A stretch of 64,000 nt of DNA from Pseudo-nitzschia pungens (GCA_037355855.1 CM074763.1:5809256-5873255); one strand, 5' to 3'. Shown: positions 18,969 to 30,191, counted from the first letter of the stretch. Made by a program: numbers and translations. The notes: generated by a model from the sequence alone, not told the origin.

Positions 18969-21380
18969 TGTATGTTTTGTGTTTTGTACTATTGTGCGTT
19001 TTGTATTGTGTGTTTTGTGTTTTGTGTTGTGCGTTTTGTGTTGTGTGTTGGATTGGATGCCTTCGATCTGCCGGTAGGTAGTAGTAGTATTGCTACTATA
19101 TTACTATTACTGCTACGTGTAGTAGTTGCCAACAACAACAGCGATGTGGATTGCTCATGTCATCGAGGAGCAAATTACGGTTTTTTGAGCACGTTGAACG
19201 TGTAGCTACAAACTACAAATAGCATTCCGATACGGTACGTGTAGGCGAAATGCGGTAGAAGTAGTAGTAATTAACCTTAGTTTTGTTACTACTATGAACT
19301 CTGCTCGGGCAATCTGAATACCGAAAATTCTGCTGGCAGCAAGCTTCTTTCGCTTCGCATCGACCCAATTCCGGGCATCTACCAGTAGGAATCTTACTGT
19401 ATTCGGTCGGGCACGAAGATGAACGAGTTTTGACATTCGCGAAGCGTTGTTGGAAGTCGCATCCACAAGAGATGGAGAACAAGGCACTTTTTCGTGACAG
19501 ATTTGTTCTTTGGTTTCGTCTTGATGACATCCGGGCATGAATGATTCTCCGCAAACAGCTAAGAGTATTGGTGGGATGCGGTACTACACGTACTACAAAG
19601 TTCCTATCAGCTGTCCCCCGGTTCTACATCCTCAACTACTACTGTAATTTCTACGGAAACCGGGGGACAGCTGATAGGAATTGCGTAGTACCTCGTACCA
19701 TAAGTGGGAGGAATGAAAAAGAAAATAAAAAATTAAAAAATATTGCTCAGCACCCTGATCAGAATTCGCGAAGAAGTTCTTCTTTAGAGATCATCTGTCG
19801 AGTGAGCGAGTGGATGAGTTAAGGTTTAGTCGTCGTCCGTGAGGTGATTGATTCATTCATTCATGGCGAGGCATAAAGGTCGCATATGAGATACCCGTAC
19901 TGGTACGTCCGGTACAACTGGTTCTTTTTTGTACCGTACTGCGCCATTACGTCATCTCTGGGCCTTTTGGTGTTTTCTTACGGAAATCCATTTCCTTAGA
20001 TTCTAAAACTATCTCTACTGTTCCGGGACGTGATTGTTATCGACTCAAAATAGCCCCAAAACTATCAACAGCTAGGTAGTAATAAGCAACCGTGTCTACT
20101 TCCGGTAATATAAGATTATTTGTCACAACTTTCTGTCACGCTTGTTATGCTTCTCGACAACGAAAAAGCTTGTCCCAATACTTCCCGGGCCTGCTGCTGG
20201 TGCTAGCACTAGTATTACAAGTACTTGTACCGGTACGGTGGCGGGAAAAACTCACGTATTTTGATCGACCCGTTGGATCATACGTGACGCCCGATGACGA
20301 ACGAGTTCGAGCGTCACTCCGTAATACGAATACGAAGTACAGTAGTCGTTTGGGTACTGCTGGTGGTGGTGGTACTAGAACGGGTACTAAGGTGGTTACT
20401 ACTAGTACTACTAGTAAGCAGCAAGAAGAACTGGTGTCGGGACGCGATGCAGGCACTGGTGATGATGGTACTTGTACCTGGTGCGCGTACGAAGGAAACA
20501 TTGATGTAGAAGAGAAGGACTCCCAATGCCAGGGGTGATAAAACACTTTAAACTATAATGTAAGTATTTGAAATAAAGATTAGGATTGATTTTTGATGGA
20601 GTTATTACTATCTGAAGTTAAGGTATTTTAACTAGTGTTTGTGAGTCAAAAATAAATATAGGAAAGAAAAATGAGGACAGTTTTTGTTATTTGTGCACGA
20701 ATGGGTAATTTTTTTTCACGCAGTGACGCACCCCTGTCTATTATCACCCCTGCCCAATGCATCCTTTTCGTCTTTTAAAACAAAAACCTCGCTTATCGCA
20801 ACCTCCTTCCAGTAATATTACGGGTACGAGGAGTACCTTACGGTAGGTTGTTGGCCGAATCTTTCTGATAGAACAAAAGCACCGAGTAGTACCTTACTAC
20901 TACTAGTGGTAGTACTTACTCATGCCTCCTGCGTTCGGAAACAGTACAAATGCCAATCTTTTGGCATTCTTCCGGCTTGTTGCCTCCTAAAACTACTACG
21001 AAGTAAGGTTTAACCTTCTTGCTTGTGCTAGAAGTAGCAGAATTCTTTCGCATGCACCGTAGTACAACAGTATTGTTTCTTGTAACAAGCAAGTTCGTTG
21101 CAACCATCATACCACCAGTACCGTACCCGTAATGGCACCGCACGGGTTTGCGACACAAAAGGAAAATATTGGTATCTCTCATTATTTTTGAAGTCAACAA
21201 CAACATACGTGTTAGCGATTGGGCACGCTTTGTTATTTTTAAGGCAAAGCAAATTTTGCTATTTTTTGCATTTGCTTTTCAACGAGCAAAGCCAAATTTT
21301 GCAAAGCAAAGTCAAATAGGGGATACCCCCCAAATGGGGAGCGCAGCCCCCCAAACCCCCCAATAATGGGGGGAAAGGGG
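18969..21380. other. Spacer, no supported gene
   Basis: TTTTGTGTTTTG-type simple sequence at about 18970-19045, ACTAGTA-type sequence around 20210-20420 and 20885-20915, and a perfect hairpin at 19601-19680. 21240-21310 is built from GCAAAGC/AAATTTTGC words. 21312-21382 has alternating C-tracts and G-tracts (CCCCCCAAATGGGG and similar) immediately before the 189-bp minisatellite. Open frames here have no domain signal and mostly lack an ATG. Confidence 0.5.
19601..19680. repeat. 23-bp perfect hairpin
   Basis: TTCCTATCAGCTGTCCCCCGGTT at 19601-19623 (shown here only as a coordinate range with its ends TTCC and GGTT) is exactly complementary to 19658-19680, with a 34-base loop. Flanking GTACTAC and GTAGTAC words extend the symmetry imperfectly outward. 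It could be a small MITE, an RNA hairpin or a former transposon end. Confidence 0.8.
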
Positions 21381-21439
21381 GGTTGATGGCACCGCAGGCG
21401 AAAAATTTTTTGGAAATTTTTTTTGGGAATTATTTGCTA

Positions 21440-22065
21440 CTAGTAGGACTCACCCCCGACACTGTAACTTTCATTCTAGAAGGAGTTAGAACTTCGTTCA
21501 AAGCACATTCTCCATCTACTGGCATCAGAGGAGCTATTCGCGGCCTGTTTCGATTCTGGGAAGCAGCTGTACAGCCGGCGCCGGCATTACAAGCAAAAGC
21601 GACACCCACTACTATTAGTCCAAAATCATTGGACATAACCCAACTCATCCCCGACAGTGTAACTTTCCTTCTAGAAGGAGTTAGAAGTTGGTTCAAAGCA
21701 CATTCTCCATCTACTGCCATCAGAGGAGCGATTCGCGGCCTGTTTCGATTCTGGGGAGCAGCTATTCTGCCGGCGCCGGCGTCACAAGCGAAACCAAGCA
21801 ACCACTCAAAATCATTCTTGGACATAACCCAACTCATCCCCGACAATGTAACTTTCCTTCTAGAAGGAGTTAGAAGTTGGTTCAAAGCACATTCTCCATC
21901 TACTGACATCAGAGGAGCGATTCGCGGCCCGTTTCGATTCTGGGGAGCAGCTGTACAGCCGGCGCCGGCATTACAAGCGAAACCAAGCAACCACTCAAAA
22001 TCATCCTTGGACATAACCCAACTCATCCCCGACAATGTAACTTTCCTTCTAGAAGGAGTTACACG
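21440..22065. repeat. 189-bp minisatellite, about 3.3 copies
   Basis: Tandem units anchored by TTCTAGAAGGAGTTA at about 21474, 21669, 21858 and 22047. Spacings are 195, 189 and 189 bp. Units are over 90 percent alike by eye. Because 189 is a multiple of three, the array is open on both strands (266 and 201 codons), but differences between copies include many amino-acid changes in either frame. I therefore favour a non-coding satellite, though a repetitive protein is not excluded. Confidence 0.75.
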
Positions 22066-22445
22066 TATTACGTGTACCGTACACGTACTATTATTTTTCT
22101 GCCACCGCGATCCCTACAATACCGACTGCAAAAAATGCGACGCGACGCGACGCGACGCAATGCATCGCACGAGAAGTCTCTGAACGGAATGAATCAAAGC
22201 CGGCACGGATCGGAGAACAAGTGGTTGTTCCACGCGTGTGAATGTGGGTTTGTGTGTGCGACACGGGTACCACCAGTCTTGCTATATGTGCGTACAAGTA
22301 AGTAAGGTTAGCTATCGATCGATATTCTTTGTTGTTCCTTCTGTTACACGCACTGTATGAGTTATGTACCGGTACTGGGAACAATAGCAAGTTTTTGTTG
22401 GGGCCAACCATCCCCGTTCGGACTCTATCTCTGCCCCTGCCCCTG

Positions 22446-23237
22446 CTATTGCGGAGTATCGTCGTCGCCAGATGGGATCAGGCGATCGCTCTTGTTCGCT
22501 GTAGATTCGGCCTCCCGGAAACCAGCATTGGAGTGCCCAGTAGTGGTTGCGGATAATGCGAAAGGATCCTCGGCCTCCTGCGGGTCGGTGGCCGGGGACA
22601 CCATCAAGGGAGCAGAGACGGGAGCAAACTCGGTAGCAGTTGGGAATGAGTGTTCGGTTTCGGTTTCCTGTTCGTCTTGTGCCGTGGCTACGGTGGCATC
22701 GTCCCAAACCACTCGCCGACAAGTGCAATCACAGATCGTGAAGGGATCGTTCTCCTCCACGTCGAAATCGTTGTTTTCGTTTGAATCGCCTTTGTTGTCT
22801 CTCTCGTCTTGTGCCGTTTCCACCGTCGAATCGTCATCGTCATCGCTAGTATCGTTGTACAACCACCGGCCCCGGCCGTGGCGATCTCGGAATCGTTTTC
22901 CCAGCACGAATCCCGCTCCCACCCCCAGGGCAACGAGAACCAGAGCGCTGCAGCAGAGGACCAAAACCCCCAGGCTGCTTATGGTGGTGCTGGCGTGGTG
23001 ATTGTTCCGAAAGCCCCCGCTGCCACCGATGGTCGTCCACAGGGCCTTGATGTCGTCGTCGTCGTCGTCGTCGTCGTCGTAATCCTTGTAGTCGTTGTCG
23101 TTGTCGTTGCTGGGTGAATCCTCCCGGTTTGGTCGGCTTCCCATTGCCCCATCAAAAAGCTCCCCAAGTAACAATAAAAGGAGTAGCAGCCATAGCCGCC
23201 GCAGAGGAGCACAACAAGAGGCGTCTATCGCTATCAT
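22446..23237 (-). CDS. Predicted type I membrane protein with acidic domain
   Basis: 263 residues from ATG. Residues 1-30 form a signal peptide with a polyleucine core (LWLLLLLLLLG). A short Asp-rich segment encoded by GTC/GTT repeats follows, then a membrane span near residues 87-112 (LGVLVLCCSALVLVALGVGAG) and a basic stop-transfer KRFRDRHGRGR. The C-terminal half is acidic with a Cys cluster (TICDCTCRR). No known family is recognised. Its layout echoes the gene at 17916-18956, about 4 kb away on the same strand. Predicted location is the secretory pathway or plasma membrane. Confidence 0.6.
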   Translation of the reverse strand: MIAIDASCCAPLRRLWLLLLLLLLGELFDGAMGSRPNREDSPSNDNDNDYKDYDDDDDDDDDIKALWTTIGGSGGFRNNHHASTTISSLGVLVLCCSALVLVALGVGAGFVLGKRFRDRHGRGRWLYNDTSDDDDDSTVETAQDERDNKGDSNENNDFDVEENDPFTICDCTCRRVVWDDATVATAQDEQETETEHSFPTATEFAPVSAPLMVSPATDPQEAEDPFALSATTTGHSNAGFREAESTANKSDRLIPSGDDDTPQ

Positions 23238-24458
23238 CGTTGGAATGCGATGCGATGCGATGTGCTGTGATTAATAATGTTGTGCAATGTGGTGTGGTAT
23301 ATTCCCAAAAAAGAGTGACAGAGTCTCACCGTATTGATTGTGGAGTGCGTAAGGTTACTTGTATGATACTGCAGTATGCGATGAAATGGAATGGGAAGCG
23401 TCACCATGTGTTGTTTTATTATGATGTTGTTCTTATGTGGATTCAACCTGCCTGATCTCGGTGCGAAGAATTATTATGTTGAGTTGTTTCGGTAAGTTAC
23501 CCGTGCGTCCTCGCTGTCGTTAGGCTCTTGTTGAAAGTTTTTTTGTTCTTCTCAAGCCTGTTCTTCTTCTTGGTTTTCCCCTACGCGTAATCCATGAAAT
23601 AGGTACGTGTACAATTTTAATCTGTATCCGAATCTTTTGTGGGCATCCTTGAAGACACGTATCTCACCATACGGTACGGTAGGGTGCGTCTATTCCAAGA
23701 AGAACGAGGGTCAATCGTTTTGGTTTCGTTGTGGTTTACTGTATCACCACAGGCGAGATGCAACGACTTCCCGACTACGAACGACGTCGCATACAGCAAT
23801 CTGACTATGGTCCTCTGGCAGCTAGATTCCGATCCAATGGAAGTGATAAAAACCAATCCCTAAAATCACTTAATGCACTCCGCACCGAAATCTACTGATG
23901 CGCGCAACGGAAGTTATCGGTTTTTTGTGCCTGGCTTTGTCGGTGTCTCAGAAAGAACATAAGGATCAGGATAGCAACCGATGTCTTTTTTGATTGGAAG
24001 GAGGGATTGTTTGGATCGATGATTGGCGAGCGTCGCCGGGGGAGAGAATAAGTGAACATGTGTTGGGTTTTCAATCAGAGAAAACGAAGAGTAAGATTAC
24101 CTTACTACCGGTAACCTTACCGTTACACTTTTCATATCATACAGGTAACTTACTCGTACCATCAGCACGAGTAGGAAGTAAGCTTACTTTCCCGAATTAA
24201 TGGACTTGATCGCACATACCTCATTTTTTTTAATTATTACTGTATTAATCGTATTATTGGTTGTCTAACAGCAATAAGAAAAAATAAGAAATACGCACAT
24301 CGAAATTTCATCTTGAATACCGGTAAACCTAAGTCTTACTGTAAATTGCTTCATGCTTTTGTCAACGTGACAGAAGCTGCTGTCAGCTGCTTTGGATAAG
24401 GTTACTGTAACATCTCAAATCAAACGATAATCAACTAAAAATGATTTGTTGAACTTAC
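23238..24458. other. Spacer upstream of the copia element
   Basis: No gene recognised. GTAACCTTAC-type words occur at about 24090-24190 and 24370-24410. Open frames are short and non-homologous in appearance. Confidence 0.5.
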
Positions 24459-24598
24459 TGTTGGAAAAATATTAAGGATAAGGTGAAAATGAACGTTGAG
24501 AAATCAGAACAACAAGAAATGACGTTTATGAAGAAGCATCACAATCGAGGAAATTTATGGACAATTATGATCAAAATGGCATGTGAGCCATTCATTCA
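24459..24598 (+). repeat. 5' LTR, 140 bp
   Basis: Begins TGTTGGAAAAATATTAAGG and ends CATTCATTCA. Identical to 28356-28495. Very short for a copia LTR. Confidence 0.95.
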
Positions 24599-24607
24599 GG
24601 ATTCTAT

Positions 24608-27600
24608 ATGAATGCCGAACTCGAAGACAAGATACTGGTCGAAGATCTCCGAGGCAAGAATAAGCACGCATTTAATCAATGCAAGCATCGACTGAACCCG
24701 AGATGGATACTCATTGACAACTGTTCCAGTGTTAATGTGTTTTATAACAAGAGATTCCTACAAAACATCAGAAAAGCCGACAAGGCATTACACCTATACA
24801 CGAACGCGGGCAAGGCAATCATTACGATGATAGGGGATCTACCAGGCTTTGGCGAGGTATATTATTACCCCAAAGGGATCGCCAATATCCTATCGTTCCA
24901 TATTGTCACCAACATGCCCGGGTACACAGTTGAGTATAACAATGCCATTGAGGATGCATTCAACGTAACGAACAAAAATGGCGAGAAGAGAAAGTTTGTG
25001 CCTTCCCAAAAAGGATTGTACTACTGGGACAGCAGCACAGCCATCGCTAAACAGGCAGCCGAATCATTCGCCGAAGTAGACATCGAAGCCATCGCAGTGG
25101 ATACAGTACAAGGGAACAAGGCCAAATATTCAAAGCGAGACAACGAGCGAGCAAACAAGGTTCGACTACTACAGAATATCACTAACTGGAGTGATGCAGA
25201 TATGATGCGAATCACCAAATATGGGTCACTACTTAATAACCCATTCAATCCGCGGGACATCACTATCACCAGGGCCATCCTGGGACCAAGTATATCCGGT
25301 CTACAGGGTAAAACAATCCGACAGAAACGGAAGGAGGTTGAGGGACATCTTGTACCGGTCCCACGCCAAGTCATGGATCACTATCAGGATATCACCCTAT
25401 CGTTGGACATCATGCATGTTAACACGATACCATTCCTTGTGACAATATCCAAGCACATCCACTACGGGACAGCCACACCCCTACAAAAGATGACAGAGGA
25501 GATCATGTACTCGGTGTTGACCGACCTTGATAAGTTCTATAAGAAGCGAGGATTCAAGATTGGATTAGTACTGGCGGATAAACAGTTTGAATGCCTTGAT
25601 AATGAGGTTGCCGAGCTTGAGATACTCATGAATATTGCAGCCCAAGATGAACACGTACCTGAAGTGGAACGATACATTCGAGTAATAAAGGAGCGAGCCC
25701 GGAGCGCCTTAAGTAATACACCTTTCGGCAGGATCCCCAGCAGAATGGTCATCGGATTGATCGCTGGAGTCTTGTTCTATATGAATGGAACACCATGGGA
25801 GAAGGGAGTATCTAAGATCCTGTCACCAATGACCATAGTCACAGGGAGAAAATTGGACTACAGGTTACACTGCAGAGTGCCATTTGGGGCATACGCGCAG
25901 GTCCGGAGGGGGACAGATAACACTATGCGGGAGCGAACGTTCGGGGCAATTGCAATGGGACCAATGAATAACATGCAAGGTGGTATGACATTCATGAGCC
26001 TATTAACCGGAAGGAAGGTAGAACGGGACAAATCTGACTTCACCATCCTGCCAATGCCAGATGAAGTAATTGTCCAAGTAGAGACAATGGCTAAACAGAG
26101 CCCCAACGGGCTTATTTTTGGGGATGACACCTCGAACGCTACCCAACCGGATGATGTGGAATTAACAACAGATAACCACGAAACAGAAATGGAGAATGAT
26201 GAATCGACTACAAGCGATGCTGATATCGACCAGGACAGTGTCAACGACGACGTCGAAAGCACAGGAGTGGCAGAGACCAGCGAGGAGATAAACTCCGAAA
26301 ATACAGGAGTGGACCAACATGAGAATGATGAATTAGATGAACAGGCCATAATTGACAATCAGGATGAGGAGATTGAATTCATGGCACAATCGGACGACGA
26401 AAACGAAGTAAATACCGATGACGAAGAACAAGAGGAATCCGAGATAACTGACGACGACAGCGTCAAGGAATTACGCAGGTCGGAGCGAACAACAAGCCGA
26501 CCTGTCTACCGTGGATTCGAAGATGCCTTTGTGCATGTGCAAGTCCTTCAATCAGGAATCGAACAATGCAATTACAATCGGGCAATGTGTTTCCTTCACC
26601 AAGCTTCAGAAAGATGTCACGATAAAGTGAGTCACCATTTAATGACGCAGTATGGACTGAAGGCCGGTCTTAAGAAATTCGGAAAGGAGGGACAAGAAGC
26701 AACCACCAAAGAAATGAAACAGATGTTGTCAAGAGAGGTTTTCGAAGAAATAGAGTATTCCACCCTGACTAATAAAGACAAGCAGTTAGCATTGCCAATC
26801 CTCCTCTTTCTCACTCAGAAGAGAGATGGATCCATAAAGGGTCGAGCATGCGCTGATGGGAGGAAACAACGGATATGGATGCAAAAGGAAGACACGAAAT
26901 CACCAACGGTCTCAACCGAAGGACTGTTCTATCTATTGATGTTAGATGCGTACGAAGGACGCGAGGTGGCCACACTGGATTTACCGGGACATTTCTTACA
27001 GACGCCAATGGAGGGACGCCTCATATTGAGAGTGGATGGAGAGTTGGCAACAGCCTTAGTTGATCTGGACAAGGGACGGTGGGAAAAGCATCTTCAGATT
27101 GTCCGAGGACGTCCGGTGATATTTGTCAAATGCAGTAAAGCGATTTATGGGACTCTGAATGCAGCGTTGCTCTCCTATAAGAAGCTGATAGGGCACCTAT
27201 CCGAATGGGGGTTTGAAATGAACCCGTATGACCATTGCGTCTGGAACAAAGACATTGACAACAAACAAATGACTGTGGCATTTCATGTCGACGATATGAA
27301 GATAAGCCACGTCAATCCAAAGGAAGTAACCGGAATGATTGAAAGACTCCGGGGAATCTATGGAAAAACAGATCCAATGACAGTCACCCGTGGAAAGATC
27401 CACGAGTACCTGGGAATGACAATTGACTTCACAACACCAAAGGAGGTGAAGATAACAATGTATGATTACGTGCAGAAGATGATCAATGACCTCGCCGTCG
27501 ATATGATCGGAACAAGGATGACAGCAGCCCCCGATTATTTATTCCACACATCGGATGGAACTGATGATACCAAGAAATTAGACGCTGATGCAAGGGATTA

Positions 27601-28342
27601 CTTCCATACCATGACAGCGAGAGCGCTATATTTAGGGAAGAGAGCTCGACCCGATTTGCAAACAGCGGTGGCTTTCCTGTGTACACGGGTGCGCGAACCG
27701 GATGAACATGATTACAAGAAGCTGGGACATTTGATGAAATATTTGCAGGAGACAAGACATATGCCATTAATTCTGCGATACAACGGGAAAGAGATCTCCC
27801 TATACATTGATGGTGCTCATGCGGTACATGGGGACATGCGCGGGCACGTAGGAGTTATGGCAACCGGAGGGAGAGGAACATTATATGCATCCTCCACGAA
27901 GACCAAACTGAATACAGTGAGCTCAACTGAGACAGAGATCGTGTCGGTTGGTGAAAAGCTACCAAAACACATATGGTTTCGGTACTTCCGTATAGCCCAA
28001 GGAGGGAACAGCGAAGAAGACATTTTATATCAGGATAACGAGGCAGCAATATTGCTCGAGAAGAATGGCAGGATGTCATGTGGTAAAGGATCCAAACATA
28101 TTAACATCCGATATTTCTTTATCACTGACAAAATCAACCGGAAAGAGATCAAGGTACAATATTGCCCCACCAAGGAGATGATCGCAGATTACTTCACCAA
28201 GCCTCTACAGGGAGGGTTGTTCCGGAAGTTCCGGAACCTCATTCTGGGGGTAAGGGATGAAGATATCAAGCAATACAAACAAGAATATCAACAGGCAATC
28301 GATAAGTTTGGATTAAACGTAAGAACTGACGATCAGAGTTAA
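24608..28342 (+). CDS. Copia-type polyprotein (PR-IN-RT-RH), no gag
   Basis: 1,244 residues from ATG, no stops. The protease motif is WILIDNCSSVNVF with Asp37, where the usual DTG/DSG is replaced by DNC, as in diatom copia (CoDi) proteins. The integrase core shows Asp267 (LSLDIMH), Asp324 (LVLADKQ) and Glu354 (PEVERYIR). An acidic linker (about 500-620) is followed by the copia RT, with Asp in VATLDLPGHFLQTP and the active-site pair Asp895-Asp896 in FHVDDMK. RNase H follows with YIDGAH, SSTETE and YQDNEAA, then KHINIRYFFI. Only about 30 residues precede the protease, so capsid and nucleocapsid functions are absent and would have to come from another element. All catalytic residues appear present. 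Confidence 0.95.
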   Translation: MNAELEDKILVEDLRGKNKHAFNQCKHRLNPRWILIDNCSSVNVFYNKRFLQNIRKADKALHLYTNAGKAIITMIGDLPGFGEVYYYPKGIANILSFHIVTNMPGYTVEYNNAIEDAFNVTNKNGEKRKFVPSQKGLYYWDSSTAIAKQAAESFAEVDIEAIAVDTVQGNKAKYSKRDNERANKVRLLQNITNWSDADMMRITKYGSLLNNPFNPRDITITRAILGPSISGLQGKTIRQKRKEVEGHLVPVPRQVMDHYQDITLSLDIMHVNTIPFLVTISKHIHYGTATPLQKMTEEIMYSVLTDLDKFYKKRGFKIGLVLADKQFECLDNEVAELEILMNIAAQDEHVPEVERYIRVIKERARSALSNTPFGRIPSRMVIGLIAGVLFYMNGTPWEKGVSKILSPMTIVTGRKLDYRLHCRVPFGAYAQVRRGTDNTMRERTFGAIAMGPMNNMQGGMTFMSLLTGRKVERDKSDFTILPMPDEVIVQVETMAKQSPNGLIFGDDTSNATQPDDVELTTDNHETEMENDESTTSDADIDQDSVNDDVESTGVAETSEEINSENTGVDQHENDELDEQAIIDNQDEEIEFMAQSDDENEVNTDDEEQEESEITDDDSVKELRRSERTTSRPVYRGFEDAFVHVQVLQSGIEQCNYNRAMCFLHQASERCHDKVSHHLMTQYGLKAGLKKFGKEGQEATTKEMKQMLSREVFEEIEYSTLTNKDKQLALPILLFLTQKRDGSIKGRACADGRKQRIWMQKEDTKSPTVSTEGLFYLLMLDAYEGREVATLDLPGHFLQTPMEGRLILRVDGELATALVDLDKGRWEKHLQIVRGRPVIFVKCSKAIYGTLNAALLSYKKLIGHLSEWGFEMNPYDHCVWNKDIDNKQMTVAFHVDDMKISHVNPKEVTGMIERLRGIYGKTDPMTVTRGKIHEYLGMTIDFTTPKEVKITMYDYVQKMINDLAVDMIGTRMTAAPDYLFHTSDGTDDTKKLDADARDYFHTMTARALYLGKRARPDLQTAVAFLCTRVREPDEHDYKKLGHLMKYLQETRHMPLILRYNGKEISLYIDGAHAVHGDMRGHVGVMATGGRGTLYASSTKTKLNTVSSTETEIVSVGEKLPKHIWFRYFRIAQGGNSEEDILYQDNEAAILLEKNGRMSCGKGSKHINIRYFFITDKINRKEIKVQYCPTKEMIADYFTKPLQGGLFRKFRNLILGVRDEDIKQYKQEYQQAIDKFGLNVRTDDQS

Positions 28343-28355
28343 ATCCACAGGAGTG

Positions 28356-28495
28356 TGTTGGAAAAATATTAAGGATAAGGTGAAAATGAACGTTGAGAAA
28401 TCAGAACAACAAGAAATGACGTTTATGAAGAAGCATCACAATCGAGGAAATTTATGGACAATTATGATCAAAATGGCATGTGAGCCATTCATTCA
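28356..28495 (+). repeat. 3' LTR, 140 bp
   Basis: Identical to the 5' LTR. The polypurine tract expected just upstream is weak (CAGGAGTG). Confidence 0.95.
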
Positions 28496-30191
28496 CTTTT
28501 TATTTTAATACAATTAGTACATTGAGTTTTATGTTACACCGATTGTAGGCTTGTTTACGTGAAATTTACAAGACTTACGGTAAGATACGAGTAACTTACC
28601 CGTACGCACTCATTGGCCAACAATAACTGATACTTTTTTGGTTTTAAGGAAAGTGAAAACGAAGAGAAGATACATGCATTTCAGTCTTCTTATCTATGGC
28701 CTGTCCAGTAGAATGGCGTGACACAACAAGTCGCTGGTCCAGTCCAGACTCCAGTCCAGACATCTCTCATCAAGGGAGGCCCGGTCAATGTCTCGTCTAT
28801 CCAAACGGTAAGGTTACCCAGGTAAGTTACGTACTAGAAGGGTCTTCTTTTTTTCCTTTGATTTTCCGGCTCGGCTTGGTCTCTTTCTTGCTCGCTTTTT
28901 TTCGAACGTCATGACGTCACCCGAGAACTCGACAGAAACCCGAACACTGACCACCCTCCCAAGGGCATGGATGGGGTCTGGAGCTTGCCTCGCGAGAGCT
29001 GTTGCTCTTGTTGTTTTTGATGATGACGATGATGATGATGGCAATCCAAATGATAAAAAAGTGAACTAAACGAAAGAAAACTACTCGTATGACACGAAAG
29101 AATTCTACGGTACAAAAAATGAATGGATACAATTATTGGTACGTGCGTCCCATGATACAAAATCGTTGGTTCGGGACGAAAGATCTCCGTGTAGGGATCC
29201 CCGTTCCCTAGCAAGTAGATCCTGTGAAATGGTCAATATATATATATAGGTGGGTACCGGTAGATAGGTAGCTTTGTTTTTGGTTCGTCGACAGATGCAC
29301 CAATGACACCGCCTTTCCAATTGATGATGGTTCAATTTTGGTTGTTCCGATCAAACGCCAAGCTTGGCATACACAAAACATAATGATAATAATAGATGAT
29401 CTTGCTTGCGTATTCCTCCTCTCAGATGCATGGATCGACCTTTCCAACCACGCCGATGGAAGGGTTCCAAGCATTGTGTTCGCAGCTGCGCAAACTCAGA
29501 GCTTGGCACAAAAATCACAAAAAAATAGTACTAGATGATCTCGTTCTTTCATTCCTCTTCTTTTCTGAATGGATCGACCTACCGTTCCAACCACGCCGTT
29601 GGAAGGGTTTCATGGCGGTGTGTGGTTCCCAGGTGTGCAAACACCAAGCTTGTATCAAAGGTACGACAATAATAACAAAAGTATTCCTCTCGTTGCAAGA
29701 AGAATGGGTTCTCCTTTTCAACCAAGCCATTGGAGGGTCTTCCATGGTGGTTCACAGCTGTGCACTGCTAGATGATCTTTCTTTGCGCATTCCTCTTCGT
29801 TTCTACAGGACTGAGTTGTCCTTTCCGATCAAGACGTTGGAAGGGTCTCTGCCCATGATGATTTGCATCTGTTCTGTGTATGTCTCTATTCCGGGGAGGG
29901 AGCACTTCTACACACGATCGTAGATTGCGTTCATTTGATCTCGGCGAACTGCTTGTCGGTTCGCGAAAGACCTTGTTCTCGTCGATGGAAGAGATGATGA
30001 TGATAATGATGATGATGATGACATAGGAGATGAGATGATCGACCTTGAATGACGTTAAACCTGTTGTGTGTACTCCCGACACGATACGGGAATGCAAGAA
30101 CCCAATGGCAGGCGGCAGCTTTTATGGGCAAAGCCGTCGTGTTGTTTGTCCCCTGTGTTTGTCGGATCGAATCGGAACCATACCGATCGCA
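28496..30191. other. Spacer with a degenerate tandem array
   Basis: No gene supported. It contains GTAAGGTTAC words (28570-28615, 28807-28825), a TATATATATA run at 29236-29248, a diverged tandem array at about 29300-29910, and GATGAT runs (29010-29040, 29992-30020). Confidence 0.5.
29300..29910. repeat. Diverged tandem array, about 5 units of 110-160 bp
   Basis: Recurring blocks are: CCTTTCCAACCACGCCGATGG-like sequence followed by GAAGGGT, then CAAAC-CCAAGCTTG-like sequence, then AGTACTAGATGATCTTTCTTT and a GCATTCCTCTTC block. Blocks recur near 29300, 29435, 29590, 29720 and 29830 with substantial divergence, so this is an old array. The 175-codon open frame across it is probably incidental. 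Confidence 0.6.

Larger units (their letters stand above)
24459..28495 (+). mobile_element. Ty1/copia LTR retrotransposon, gag-less, identical LTRs
   Basis: 4,037-bp element: 140-bp LTR, 3,757-bp interior, 140-bp LTR. The LTRs begin TG and end CA and are identical by eye, implying a very recent insertion. The interior is a single frame with the copia order protease, integrase, reverse transcriptase, RNase H. Two expected parts are missing. There is no gag/nucleocapsid region, because the frame starts 9 bp after the 5' LTR. There is also no recognisable primer-binding site at the LTR edge. Flanks CTTAC (24454-24458) and CTTTT (28496-28500) do not form a clean 5-bp duplication. I infer either an internal deletion or a non-autonomous derivative. 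Confidence 0.93.

Noticed and set aside
20092..20538. 148-codon frame with a hydrophobic segment
   Set aside because: It begins at a GTG, not ATG, and overlaps frames on both strands in ACTAGTA-rich sequence.
29396..29923. 175-codon frame
   Set aside because: It spans a degenerate tandem array with unit lengths that shift frame; no domain.
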